Below, piece after piece: positions 17,365 through 27,071 of a stretch of DNA of 37,319 bases. The notes beneath the pieces were generated by a model. That model had not been told where the DNA came from. It did not search any database and saw only the letters and a program-made list of their open reading frames with translations. This stretch comes from an uncultured Senegalimassilia sp. (GTDB lineage Bacteria; Actinomycetota; Coriobacteriia; Coriobacteriales; Eggerthellaceae). A program made the translations under genes and the position numbers. Numbering within the stretch: the stretch's first letter is position 1; each line of letters opens with the position of its first letter. The stretch lies in NCBI GenBank assembly GCA_934661765.1, contig CAKUJT010000012.1, forward strand, positions 1 through 37,319, read 5' to 3'.

Positions 17365-19251
<1,887 letters not shown>

Positions 19252-19252
19252 C

Positions 19253-20605
19253 ATGTTCAAGAAAGTACTCATCGCAAACCGCGGCGAGGTGGCCCTGCGC
19301 GTCATGCGCGCCTGCAAGGAGCTGGGCGTCAAGACCGTGGCGGTGTACTCTACCGAGGACGAGAACACCTATCCCGTGCAGTATGCCGACGAGAAGGTGT
19401 GCATCGGCCCCGCCCAGGCAACGAAAAGCTACCTGGTGATGTCCAACATCATCGCGGCTGCCAACATCACCGGCGCCGACGCCATCCACCCCGGTTACGG
19501 CTTCTTGGCGGAAAACGCCGACTTCGCCCGCGCATGCGCCGACAACGACCTGGTGTTCATCGGCCCCTCCGCCGAGTGCATCGAGCGCATGGGCGACAAG
19601 TCCTCCGCCCGTGAGACCATGAAGGCCTGCGGCGTGCCCACCGTCCCCGGTTCCGATGGTTGCATCGACACCGTGGAGGAGGCTCGCCAGTTCGCCGAGA
19701 ACGTGGGCTATCCCGTGCTCATCAAGGCGACCGCCGGCGGCGGCGGCAAGGGCATGCGCGAGGTCCACGACCCCGCCGACCTTGAGTCGCACTACAAGGC
19801 TGCTCGCGCCGAGGCCGGCGCCGCGTTCGGCAACGACGAGGTGTACCTGGAGAAGCTCGTGCTGCGTCCGCGTCACGTCGAGGTGCAGGTGCTCGCCGAT
19901 GACTTCGGCAACAACGTGGCCCTGTGCGAGCGCGACTGCTCCGTGCAGCGTCGTCACCAGAAGCTTATCGAGGAGGCGCCCTCTCCGGCGCTGACCGACG
20001 AGCTGCGCCGCGCCATGGGCGTCGCCGCCATCAAGGCCGTGCGCGCCGTGGACTACCGCAACGCCGGCACCATCGAGTTTCTGTTGGACACCACGGGCAA
20101 GTTCTACTTCATGGAGATGAACACGCGCGTGCAGGTGGAGCATCCGGTATCCGAGCAGATCACGGGCACCGACATCATCAAAGAGCAGCTGCGCATCGCC
20201 TCCGGCGAGCCCATGAGCTGCGCCGATAGGGCACCGTTCACGCCGTTCGGCCACGCCATGGAATTCCGCATCAACGCCGAGGATCCCGAGCATGGCTTCC
20301 GTCCGTGCCCCGGCACCATCACGCGCTTCGAGCCCCCGGCGGGCCCGGGCGTGCGCGTGGAGGCCTACGTGCATTCCGGCTCGAAGATCAGCCCGTTCTA
20401 CGACTCCATGGTGGCCAAGCTCATCGTGTACGGCCAGGATCGCGAGGAGTGCCTGGCGCGCGGTCGCCGCGCCCTTGACGAGTTCGTCATCGAGGGCATC
20501 CCCACCACGCTGCCGTTCCACCGCCGCGTGCTGGATAACCAGGTGTTCTGCGCCGGCGAGGCCACCACGGACTTCATCGAAACCCAGATGGGAGATGTGT
20601 TATGA
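19253..20605 (+). CDS. accC: Biotin carboxylase
   Basis: This 450-residue ATP-grasp enzyme carboxylates biotin on the carrier protein using bicarbonate and ATP. It has the N-terminal KVLIANRGEVALRVMRAC, the HPGYGFLAEN string, the ATP lid KATAGGGGKGMR, the catalytic region RDCSVQRRHQKLIEEAP, and MEMNTRVQVEHPVSE. The length matches stand-alone AccC, with no fused carrier. The ATG is one base after the fusion gene's stop, so the genes are tightly coupled. It may serve both the carboxyltransferase fusion and a separate acetyl-CoA carboxylase. Its last four bases overlap the next gene. Confidence 0.96.
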   Translation: MFKKVLIANRGEVALRVMRACKELGVKTVAVYSTEDENTYPVQYADEKVCIGPAQATKSYLVMSNIIAAANITGADAIHPGYGFLAENADFARACADNDLVFIGPSAECIERMGDKSSARETMKACGVPTVPGSDGCIDTVEEARQFAENVGYPVLIKATAGGGGKGMREVHDPADLESHYKAARAEAGAAFGNDEVYLEKLVLRPRHVEVQVLADDFGNNVALCERDCSVQRRHQKLIEEAPSPALTDELRRAMGVAAIKAVRAVDYRNAGTIEFLLDTTGKFYFMEMNTRVQVEHPVSEQITGTDIIKEQLRIASGEPMSCADRAPFTPFGHAMEFRINAEDPEHGFRPCPGTITRFEPPAGPGVRVEAYVHSGSKISPFYDSMVAKLIVYGQDREECLARGRRALDEFVIEGIPTTLPFHRRVLDNQVFCAGEATTDFIETQMGDVL

Positions 20606-20955
20606 GCGATTTGACCGTTGACGGCATGGCGCTTGCGCCGGGCGTCGTCGAGACCATCGTCTCCATCGCCGTGGCCGATGTGGACGGCGTCGCCAGCGTG
20701 GGCAACGCCCCCGCGGCAAGCCGCGGCATCCGCGGCGTGCTCGGCGGCAAGCCCTCCACGTCCGGCATCGAGATCGCAGCGGACGAAAACGACAAGCTGC
20801 AGATCTCGGTGCGCATCGACGTTTATTATGGACATGTGCTGCCCGACGTGGCGGCTGCGGTCCGCCAGTCCGTGGCGGACGCCGTGGCAAGCCAGGTGGG
20901 CGCGCAGGTTGGATCGGTCGACGTCTACATCGACGGCGTCCAGTTCAACCGTTAG
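20602..20955 (+). CDS. Asp23/Gls24 family protein (YqhY-like)
   Basis: This 117-residue protein of the Asp23 (DUF322) family has the core LAPGVVETIVSIAVADVDGVASVGN, then the conserved strand-rich middle DKLQISVRIDVYYGHVLPDVAAAVRQSV, and the terminal VDVYIDGVQF. ATGA overlap with accC shows coupling. In Firmicutes, YqhY is likewise encoded right after accC and has been linked to control of acetyl-CoA carboxylase, as I recall. Its biochemical activity is not established. Confidence 0.88.
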   Translation: MSDLTVDGMALAPGVVETIVSIAVADVDGVASVGNAPAASRGIRGVLGGKPSTSGIEIAADENDKLQISVRIDVYYGHVLPDVAAAVRQSVADAVASQVGAQVGSVDVYIDGVQFNR

Positions 20956-20987
20956 GAACAAGAAGAAGCACAGGGGATTATTTGCAC

Positions 20988-21458
20988 ATGGCATCGAAAA
21001 GACACGAGCGCACGACGGCACGTCGCGTCGCGTTGCAGGTTCTGTACACCGCCGAGATCAAGGGCGCATCCGCTGCTCAGATCGTGGCTGAAGGCGTCTT
21101 CCCGTCTGAGGAGGGTCCGCTTTCGGAATACGCTCAGGACCTGGTGCGCGGCGTCGAGCAGAACCGCATCGTCATCGACGGCAGCCTGAAGGCCGCTGCG
21201 GAGAACTGGTCGCTGGGCCGCATGCCCATCGTGGACCGCTCCATTCTGCGCTTGGCCGCCTACGAGATCATGTTCGTTCAGGACGTGCCCACCAGCGTCG
21301 CCATCAACGAGGCGGTGGAGCTGGCGAAGGATTTCGGCGGCGAGGACGATTCCCCGCGCTTCGTCAACGGCGTGCTGGGCCGTATCGCCAAGGACATCGA
21401 CGATGGGGCCGCTGCGGCTCCCGCAGGCGATGACCCGGCGCAGCCCCTGGTGCTGTAA
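20988..21458 (+). CDS. nusB: Transcription antitermination factor NusB
   Basis: This 156-residue all-helical NusB, with NusE (S10), binds boxA RNA in rRNA antitermination complexes. It has the arginine-rich N-terminal segment KRHERTTARRVALQVLY, the middle MPIVDRSILRLAAYEIMF, and the signature VPTSVAINEAVELAKDFG followed by PRFVNGVLGRI. ATG 20988 is taken as the start; TTG 20982, closer to the AGGGGA site, is an alternative that adds two residues. About 15 C-terminal residues are a low-complexity tail. Confidence 0.95.
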   Translation: MASKRHERTTARRVALQVLYTAEIKGASAAQIVAEGVFPSEEGPLSEYAQDLVRGVEQNRIVIDGSLKAAAENWSLGRMPIVDRSILRLAAYEIMFVQDVPTSVAINEAVELAKDFGGEDDSPRFVNGVLGRIAKDIDDGAAAAPAGDDPAQPLVL

Positions 21459-21470
21459 AGGCGCGATTCG

Positions 21471-21791
21471 GTGGCATTGGAATCGTATGGGTCCTTCGAG
21501 GAGCTCAAAAGCCGCCTCGATGAGATCGTTGAGGCGGTAAACGATAAGGATTTGCCCTTGGACCAGGCGCTTTCCCTGTATGAGGAAGCGGTTGGGCTAG
21601 GGCTTCGCGCAAGCGATCTGCTTGAACAGGGCATCGACGAGGCCAGCGTCCAAGAAGCGCTGGCCTCCGAGGCCCCGGCAGGGCTTGCCGATGATTCGGC
21701 GCAACCCGCGGCATCTGCGGCGGGCGCGCATAAGGAAGGTCAAGCGGACGGCGGCGCGGCACAGCAAGGCCAGGCCGCCGCTTCCGTCTAG
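21471..21791 (+). CDS. xseB: Exodeoxyribonuclease VII small subunit
   Basis: This 106-residue protein has the XseB core in its first 60 residues: SFEELKSRLDEIVEAVNDKDLPLDQALSLYEEAVGL in two helices (family pattern FEE-L--LE-IV--LE-G-L-LD-AL--YE-G). About 50 Ala/Gln-rich residues follow that the family does not need. The start is GTG 21471. The large subunit xseA, which usually lies beside it, is absent here and must be elsewhere if the enzyme is active. It precedes dxs. Confidence 0.8.
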   Translation: MALESYGSFEELKSRLDEIVEAVNDKDLPLDQALSLYEEAVGLGLRASDLLEQGIDEASVQEALASEAPAGLADDSAQPAASAAGAHKEGQADGGAAQQGQAAASV

Positions 21792-21836
21792 GTCGCGCAA
21801 GGCGATCGGATGGCATGACAAAAGGAAAGGCGCAGC

Positions 21837-23723
21837 ATGAGCGACAAGCGCATTCTGGACATAATCGCATCCCCTGCCGACCTGAAGCTCCTCAGCAATG
21901 AGGAGCTATCTATACTTGCGGGCGAGATCCGTCAGGAGATCGTGACCACTACCTCGAAAACCGGTGGTCACGTCGCCTCGTCTTTGGGTGCGGTCGAGAT
22001 CATCTTGGCGCTGCACAGCCTGCTCGATTGCCCCAAGGATAAGATCGTGTTCGATGTGGGGCACCAGGCGTATGCGCACAAGCTGGTTACCGGACGCTTG
22101 AAGGACTTCGGCACGCTGCGCACCTATGGCGGCCTTTCCGGTTTCCCTAAGCCCAGCGAAAGCCCCTACGACGTGCATTATTCCGGGCACGCATCCGACT
22201 CGCTTTCGGTAGCGCTCGGCTTGGCGGAGGCCCGTGATTTGGCGGGTGCCGACCAGAAGGTCGTTGCGCTCATCGGCGATGCGGCGCTTTCCGGCGGCAT
22301 GGCCTTCGAGGCCTTGAACAATATCGGCCAGGCGCAAACGCCCATGGTCATCATCTTGAACGACAACGAGATGTCCATCTCGCACAACGTGGGCGCGCTT
22401 ATGAAGCATTTGGGCTACATGCGCGCATCGTCGCAATATCGCCAGGCGCGCGACAACGTGCAGGAGCATCTGGAGAGCAGCGGCCCGGTGGGCAAGGCGA
22501 TCACCAATTTCGGCCGCAGCATGAAGGAATCGATGAAGCAGTTCGTCATTCCCCATTCCATGATCTTCGAGCAGCTGGGTATCGTATGCACGGCGCCGAT
22601 CGACGGGCACAACATCGCTCAGCTGCGGGAAACGCTGCGAGCCGTGCTGAACGCCGACGGCCCGGTGCTCATGCACGTGGTCACGCGCAAAGGCCAAGGT
22701 TACATGCCTGCGGTGCGCAACCCCGAGAAGTTCCACGGCATCGCGCCCTATAACATCGCAACCGGTGAGGTCATCAAGTCGGGCAAGCCCTCCGCGCCGA
22801 AGTACACCAACGTGTTCGGCAAGGCGTTGGTCGCCGAGGCGGAGAGCAACACCGACATCGTCGCCATCACCGCCGCCATGAAGGGCGGCACCGGCCTCGA
22901 CGAATTCGCGGAGAAGTTCCCGGAGCGCTTCGTGGATACGGGCATTTGCGAGGAACATGCCGTCGGTTTTGCCGGCGGCCTGGCGGCGAACGGCAAGAAA
23001 CCCGTGGTGGCGCTGTACTCCACGTTTATGCAGCGCGCCGTCGATCAGATGATCATCAACGTGGCGCTGCCGAAGCTCGATGTGGTGTTCGCCATCGATC
23101 GCGCCGGCATCGTGGGCGCCGATGGCCCCACTCATCACGGCGTGTTCGATCTGGTGTATGCCCGCATGGTGCCCAACATGCGCGTGCTGGCGCCCTCGAA
23201 CGAGGCCGAGCTCGTGCATGCGCTGCATACGGCGCTTGCCATGGGCGGCCCGTTCGCCATCCGCTATCCGCGCGGCGAGGGCGAGGGCGTGCCGTTGCCC
23301 GAGGCAGCCGAGGTGCTGCCGGAGGGGAAGGGGCGCGTGGTGCGCGAAGGCGAAGACGTCGCCATTTTGGCATTCGGCCGCATGGTCGGCCAAGCTTTGG
23401 CAGCTGCCGACGCGCTTGCCGAGCAGGGGATTCGCACTCGTGTTGTGGATATGCGCTGGGTTAAGCCGCTTGATGTGCAGGCTATTCGAGCAGCCGCCGA
23501 AACGAAGCTGGTCGTCACGGTGGAGGAGGGCGTCATCGCCGGCGGCGTCGGCGAAGGCGTGCTCGGCGAGATGGCCCGCATGGGCTTGCATACCCCGGCA
23601 ATGAACCTGGGCATCAAGGACGCGTTCGTCACGCAAGGCGGGGTAGGCCAGCTGCTTCATGAGCAGGGGCTTGACTCCGAGGGCATCGCTGCCAGCGTGG
23701 AAGAGCGCTATCGGGTATTGTAG
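21837..23723 (+). CDS. dxs: 1-deoxy-D-xylulose-5-phosphate synthase
   Basis: This 628-residue thiamine-diphosphate enzyme makes DXP from pyruvate and glyceraldehyde-3-phosphate, the first step of the MEP isoprenoid pathway, and also feeds thiamine and pyridoxal synthesis. The ThDP motif begins GDAALSGGMAFEALNN and ends at LNDNEMSIS. Other signatures are HVASSLGAVEIILALH, FDVGHQAYAHK, DGHNIAQL, GICEEHAVGFAGGLA with the catalytic glutamate, and DRAGIVGADGPTHHG. AAAGGAAAGG lies before ATG 21837. A strong bidirectional terminator follows. Confidence 0.97.
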   Translation: MSDKRILDIIASPADLKLLSNEELSILAGEIRQEIVTTTSKTGGHVASSLGAVEIILALHSLLDCPKDKIVFDVGHQAYAHKLVTGRLKDFGTLRTYGGLSGFPKPSESPYDVHYSGHASDSLSVALGLAEARDLAGADQKVVALIGDAALSGGMAFEALNNIGQAQTPMVIILNDNEMSISHNVGALMKHLGYMRASSQYRQARDNVQEHLESSGPVGKAITNFGRSMKESMKQFVIPHSMIFEQLGIVCTAPIDGHNIAQLRETLRAVLNADGPVLMHVVTRKGQGYMPAVRNPEKFHGIAPYNIATGEVIKSGKPSAPKYTNVFGKALVAEAESNTDIVAITAAMKGGTGLDEFAEKFPERFVDTGICEEHAVGFAGGLAANGKKPVVALYSTFMQRAVDQMIINVALPKLDVVFAIDRAGIVGADGPTHHGVFDLVYARMVPNMRVLAPSNEAELVHALHTALAMGGPFAIRYPRGEGEGVPLPEAAEVLPEGKGRVVREGEDVAILAFGRMVGQALAAADALAEQGIRTRVVDMRWVKPLDVQAIRAAAETKLVVTVEEGVIAGGVGEGVLGEMARMGLHTPAMNLGIKDAFVTQGGVGQLLHEQGLDSEGIAASVEERYRVL

Positions 23724-23753
23724 CCCGCAGCTTTATTAGCTTGGTAAACAGCA

Positions 23754-23849
23754 AAAGGCCCCACGTCATTTGGAATCCGTTCACGCAAGTCGCATGAGCT
23801 TGCGTTGCCGTTGCAACGCGGCGAACGGAGCCGAGGGCGTGGGGCCTTT
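23754..23849. terminator. Long branched bidirectional terminator between dxs and the GNAT gene
   Basis: A 12-pair perfect outer stem (23754-23765 with 23838-23849) has A residues on the left and a T-rich right flank, so it can end transcripts from both sides of this convergent pair. The enclosed 72 bases hold a further stem (TCCGTTC with GAACGGA) and two small hairpins (ACGCAAG/CTTGCGT and CGTTGC/GCAACG). Confidence 0.75.
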
Positions 23850-23898
23850 CTTGTGCCGTAAAGACGTTCAAGGCCTCACGGCAGATAGGCGGAAGCGC

Positions 23899-24405
23899 TC
23901 ACGCTTCCTTTTCCATCACGTAATCGTCCATGGCAAACCCGTTGCCGATATCGTTTTTGACGGATTCGATGGTGACGAAACCCTTGCCATAATAGGCTCG
24001 AATGCCCAGGTCGTTCTGCTTGTTCACGGTCAGATACATGCTATGCAGATCGCGGGAACGGCATATATCGGTATAGAAGGCGATGATCTGCGATGCATAG
24101 TGCTTGCCGCGCTCTTCGGCCAGAAGGTAGATCTTCGAGATGAAGTAGCGGCTTGTCTGCGGTTCCTCGCAGCCGCCGGTGTAGCCCACGGTTTTACCGG
24201 CTTCGTCAACCACGAACCAGTATTCGTAGGCATGCTCGGCCATGTCTCGCTTGATGGCTTCCAGGCTTTGGAATTTTTCGACCATATAGTCGGTTTGCGC
24301 ATCGCCGATGATCGCGGGCCAGTACTCGTGCCAAATCTCGTCAGCAAGCTTTGCCAGCTTTTCCTGATCTTCGTCCGTTTCAACGGCAACGAATCGCACG
24401 CTCAT
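23899..24405 (-). CDS. GNAT family N-acetyltransferase
   Basis: This 168-residue protein has the GNAT fold order: N-terminal helices with ADEIWHEYW, a central strand YWFVVDEAGKTVGYTGG, then SKIYLLAEERGKHYASQII, where ERGKHYAS is the acetyl-CoA pyrophosphate loop (Q/RxxGxG/A type), and the C-terminal strand and helix LTVNKQNDLGIRAYYGKGFV. The substrate is unknown. I chose ATG 24405 because GAAAGGAA lies eight bases upstream; an earlier in-frame ATG at 24444 falls on the predicted promoter. It is convergent with dxs and divergent from amt. Confidence 0.85.
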   Translation of the reverse strand: MSVRFVAVETDEDQEKLAKLADEIWHEYWPAIIGDAQTDYMVEKFQSLEAIKRDMAEHAYEYWFVVDEAGKTVGYTGGCEEPQTSRYFISKIYLLAEERGKHYASQIIAFYTDICRSRDLHSMYLTVNKQNDLGIRAYYGKGFVTIESVKNDIGNGFAMDDYVMEKEA

Positions 24406-24442
24406 AAGCCCGTTCCTTTCAACCAAGTTCGCCTGTTTCCAC

Positions 24443-24448
24443 ATTGTA
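24443..24448 (-). promoter_or_regulatory. -10 box of the GNAT gene promoter
   Basis: TACAAT on the minus strand, about 40 bases before the GNAT start codon, matches five of six consensus bases. No good -35 is seen. It overlaps the first of the GTnAC repeats. Confidence 0.4.
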
Positions 24449-24495
24449 ACACCCGCGTCTCGTGCTCGTTACAAAGCGTTTCCCAGAGCGTTAAC
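24446..24495 (+). promoter_or_regulatory. 22-bp-phased GTnAC repeats upstream of amt
   Basis: GTAAC (24446), GTTAC (24468) and GTTAA (24490, within GTTAAC) begin exactly 22 bases apart, in the same orientation, in the divergent GNAT-amt gap. GTnAC half-sites at 22-base spacing resemble the a-sites of actinobacterial GlnR boxes, but the expected GAAAC half-sites between them are poor (GTCTC, TTTCC). It may be a nitrogen-control operator. Confidence 0.3.
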
Positions 24496-24600
24496 AATGG
24501 CGCATTACGCAAAAGGCCAGGTCAATCAGTGGCAGTATCGAATGCGTAAGAAAAAGGTGCTCAGAGGGAATGGGTATCGGAAAGCGAAGGAGGTAGCGCG

Positions 24601-25875
24601 ATGTATGACACGGGTTCAACGGCATTCATGCTGGTATGCGCCATGCTCGTCTTGCTCATGACACCAGGCTTGGCGTTTTTCTACGGAGGCCTATCGCGTC
24701 GAAAGAACGTTGTGAACACGATGATCATGGTGTTCTCGGCCATCGGCATTGTGGCGATCACGTGGACGATCTGCGGCTGGTCGCTGGCGTACGGCGGGGA
24801 CGGCTCTAGCCCGTTCTTCGGTGGGTTCGATCAGCTTGGCTTCCTAGGCGGCGTGACCGACATGCTCGCCGAGGCCGAGGCGGTTCCGGAGGATGCAACG
24901 TATCCGGCCATCATCGACTTCATCTTCCAAATGGCGTTCTGCATGATCACCACCGCCATTATCACAGGTTCTCTTGCCGGTCGTATGAAGTTCGGCGCGG
25001 TATGCGCGTTCGTGGCAGTGTGGACCATCGTGGTGTACCCGCCGCTCGCCCATATGGTTTGGGGTGGTGACGGCAGCCTTATCGGCGACACCATCGGTGC
25101 GCTCGACTTCGCAGGCGGCGATGTCGTGCACATCTCCTCTGGCATGACCGGACTTATCCTGTGCCTCATGCTCGGCAAGCGCAAGGGGTTCGGCATGATG
25201 AGCTACCGTCCGCATAACGTGCCCTTCGTGGCCCTGGGCGCAACCCTTCTGTGGTTCGGTTGGTTCGGCTTCAATGCCGGCTCCGAGTTCATGGCTGACG
25301 GCGTTGCCGGCCTGGCCTTGATCAACACCGTGGTCGCTTCCGGTGCGGCGCTCGTCTCCTGGATGATCGTCGAGCGCGTGAAGGTGGGCAAGCCCACGCT
25401 CGTCGGCGCTGCCACCGGCCTTGTCGCCGGCCTGGTCGTTATCACCCCGGCAGCCGGCTTCGTCGAGCCCTGGGCTGCGATCATCATGGGCCTGATCGTT
25501 TCTCCCATCTGCTACTTCGCCATCTCGTTCTGCAAGGCCAAGATCGGCTACGACGACGCGCTCGACGCTTTCGGTTGCCACGCAGTCGGCGGCATCGTGG
25601 GCGGCATCTGCACCGGCATCTTCTGCGTGCCCGAGCTGTCCTGGACCGACTTCGGCGGCCTTCTGTACACCGGCGACGTAAGCCTGCTGTGCAGCCAGAT
25701 CGCTGGCATTGCCATCACCATCGTGTTCGTCGGTATTCTCGATGTGGTGCTCGCGTTCATCGTGAAGGCCTGCTTCAAGGGCAGCCTGCGCGTCAGCGAG
25801 GAGAAGGAAGCCCAGGGTCTCGACATTGCAGCTCACGGCGAATCCGCTTACCCTGCATACATCGGCTTGGACTAA
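24601..25875 (+). CDS. amt: Ammonium transporter (Amt family)
   Basis: This 424-residue protein has about 11 membrane helices and shows the Amt/Mep signature. The N-terminal helix ends at GLAFFYGGLSRRKNV. The pore histidines can be placed in LDFAGGDVVHISSG and DAFGCHAVGGIVGG (AmtB H168 and H318 equivalents), and the structural aspartate precedes AGGDVVH. The cytoplasmic C-terminus after residue 395 has the usual form that contacts PII. It carries ammonium into the cell when external supply is low. AAGGAGG precedes ATG 24601. The PII gene begins 30 bases downstream, the standard amt-glnK pair. Confidence 0.96.
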   Translation: MYDTGSTAFMLVCAMLVLLMTPGLAFFYGGLSRRKNVVNTMIMVFSAIGIVAITWTICGWSLAYGGDGSSPFFGGFDQLGFLGGVTDMLAEAEAVPEDATYPAIIDFIFQMAFCMITTAIITGSLAGRMKFGAVCAFVAVWTIVVYPPLAHMVWGGDGSLIGDTIGALDFAGGDVVHISSGMTGLILCLMLGKRKGFGMMSYRPHNVPFVALGATLLWFGWFGFNAGSEFMADGVAGLALINTVVASGAALVSWMIVERVKVGKPTLVGAATGLVAGLVVITPAAGFVEPWAAIIMGLIVSPICYFAISFCKAKIGYDDALDAFGCHAVGGIVGGICTGIFCVPELSWTDFGGLLYTGDVSLLCSQIAGIAITIVFVGILDVVLAFIVKACFKGSLRVSEEKEAQGLDIAAHGESAYPAYIGLD

Positions 25876-25905
25876 GTTGCGGCTAGCATTGGAAGGAGTT
25901 GAACC

Positions 25906-26244
25906 ATGAAGAAGATTACCGCTATCGTTCGCCCTGAAAAGCTTGAGCCGCTCAAGGATGCCCTGTTCGCGGCGAAGGTTTCGGGCATGACCATCTCGCA
26001 AGTGCAAGGCTGCGGGTCCCAGCATGGCTGGAAGGAGTACTACCGCGGCACCGAGGTGCTGTTGAACATGGTGCCGAAGGTGAAGTTCGAGATCATCTGC
26101 GACGATGCCGAGGTAGATGCACTCATCGACGTCATCAGCGCTACTGCTCGAACCGGCAGCGTGGGGGACGGCAAGATCTTCGTCTTCCCGGTTGACGAAG
26201 TCGTGCGCATCCGCACCGGCGAGCGCGGAGACGAGGCAATCTAG
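25906..26244 (+). CDS. glnK: PII nitrogen regulatory protein, without Tyr51
   Basis: This 112-residue PII signal protein is collinear with E. coli GlnB over its whole length. The N-terminal MKKITAIVRPEKLEPLKDAL and the C-terminal TGSVGDGKIFVFPV with RIRTGERG give the ATP/2-oxoglutarate site. In the T-loop (36-54) the conserved Tyr46 is present (EYYRGTE), but position 51, the tyrosine that is uridylylated or adenylylated in many bacteria, is valine. It probably gates the Amt channel encoded just upstream by direct binding. A strong terminator follows. Confidence 0.94.
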   Translation: MKKITAIVRPEKLEPLKDALFAAKVSGMTISQVQGCGSQHGWKEYYRGTEVLLNMVPKVKFEIICDDAEVDALIDVISATARTGSVGDGKIFVFPVDEVVRIRTGERGDEAI

Positions 26245-26292
26245 CCTTTCGCGAGCAGCGTGAGGCTGCATAGGCCCATTCGGAGCTTGAGG

Positions 26293-26332
26293 ACCTCCCA
26301 TTTCCCGGAGTCTGGAAATGGGAGGTTTCCTT
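26293..26332 (+). terminator. Terminator of the amt-glnK operon
   Basis: A 13-pair perfect stem (26293-26305 with 26314-26326) is followed by TTCCTT. It lies about 50 bases after the PII stop codon and forms the first unit of the tandem repeat described next. Confidence 0.8.
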
Positions 26333-26510
26333 ATGCGCGCGGGCCTTTTGCGGAATCGAGGAAATTGCAAACCCGTGCGAAACATAGGAGCCATCCCGTC
26401 TCCCGGAACGTGCGAAATGGGAAGGCTCCTGTGTTTGCCGCTTTCCGCGGAACCGCAGCGATTGCGAATCTACTTGGAGCAGGGAGGCTCCCTTGTTTCG
26501 CGAAACCCGA
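26293..26510. repeat. Tandem imperfect 97-bp hairpin repeat
   Basis: Two diverged copies lie in tandem, about 97 bases apart. Each has a hairpin around CCCGGA...GAAATGGGA, then GCCTTTTGCGGAATCG (first) or GCCGCTTTCCGCGGAACCG (second), then GAAATTGC or GCGATTGC. The second hairpin pairs AGGAGCC (near 26386) with GGCTCCT (near 26424). A partial third unit begins near 26477 (GGAGCAGGGAGGCTCC and a TTTCGCGAAA palindrome). The stretch has no credible protein gene and fills most of the gap between the PII and Fur-family genes. Confidence 0.6.
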
Positions 26511-26529
26511 TGGAATGGTTGTGAGCAAA

Positions 26530-26565
26530 TTGCATAAGGCTTACTAGCGATATAGAATCCTATTA
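26530..26565 (+). promoter_or_regulatory. Promoter and candidate operator of the Fur-family gene
   Basis: TTGCAT (26530-26535), a 17-base spacer and TAGAAT (26553-26558) form a promoter, with a start near 26565. The -10 box lies inside an imperfect palindrome TATAG-AATC-CTATT (26551-26564), a plausible autoregulatory site. It is only loosely like the known PerR box. Confidence 0.45.
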
Positions 26566-26601
26566 AGAAGTGAGCCTGACAAGAAGGATAGGAGCAACGC
26601 G

Positions 26602-27021
26602 ATGACTGCGAACGACCAGGTCCAAAGCCCGCGCGGCTCGCGCAACACCAAGCAGCGCGCGGTGGTGCTCGATGCGGTGCGCTCGCTGCACAACCATCCG
26701 ACTTCGGCGGATATCTACGACGTGGTTCACCGCGACCATCCCAACGTGTCCCGCGCCACCGTGTACCGCAACCTGGGCGTGCTTTCCGAGCGCGGCGAGG
26801 TTTTGCGCATTCCCGTGCCCAATGCGGCGGACCGCTATGATTTCCGTTGCGATAACCACTTCCACGCGAAGTGCAGCCGGTGCGGCGGCGTTTTCGATAT
26901 CGAGACGGAGGGGGTCGATCCCTTTGCGCGTATCGTGAACGATTACGGGTTCCAGGTAACGGGCTTCGACCTGGCGTTTTCCGGTGTGTGCCCTGATTGC
27001 CGCCGCAATGGCGGCGAATAG
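26602..27021 (+). CDS. Fur family transcriptional regulator, PerR-like
   Basis: This 139-residue regulator has an N-terminal winged helix (residues about 10-85, including NHPTSADIYDVV and the recognition segment NVSRATVYRNLGVLSE) and a dimerisation domain. A structural zinc site is formed by two CxxC pairs (CSRC and CPDC). The regulatory metal ligands align with Bacillus PerR: the histidine of NHPT, the aspartate of RYDF, both histidines of NHFHAKC and the aspartate of GVFD. PerR-type peroxide sensing is therefore more likely than iron or zinc sensing, but family-level reading cannot settle it. The targets are unknown. Confidence 0.88.
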   Translation: MTANDQVQSPRGSRNTKQRAVVLDAVRSLHNHPTSADIYDVVHRDHPNVSRATVYRNLGVLSERGEVLRIPVPNAADRYDFRCDNHFHAKCSRCGGVFDIETEGVDPFARIVNDYGFQVTGFDLAFSGVCPDCRRNGGE

Positions 27022-27062
27022 CGCGTCTTGCGTTGATCCTTGTCCTCCGATCTGGTTGTTTA

Positions 27063-27071
27063 GGGGGGGGG
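27063..27071 (+). repeat. Run of nine G residues
   Basis: A G9 tract lies in the gap between the Fur-family gene and rpsA, about 140 bases upstream of the rpsA promoter -35. It is not inside a gene. Confidence 0.7.

Noticed and set aside
24520..24545. TGGCAG...TGC before amt looks slightly like a sigma54 promoter.
   Set aside because: The spacing between GG and GC is one base off the required ten, and sigma54 is not expected in Actinobacteria.
27063..27071. The G9 tract as a phase-variation switch.
   Set aside because: It lies outside any gene and too far from the rpsA promoter to alter its spacing, so there is no clear way it could switch expression.
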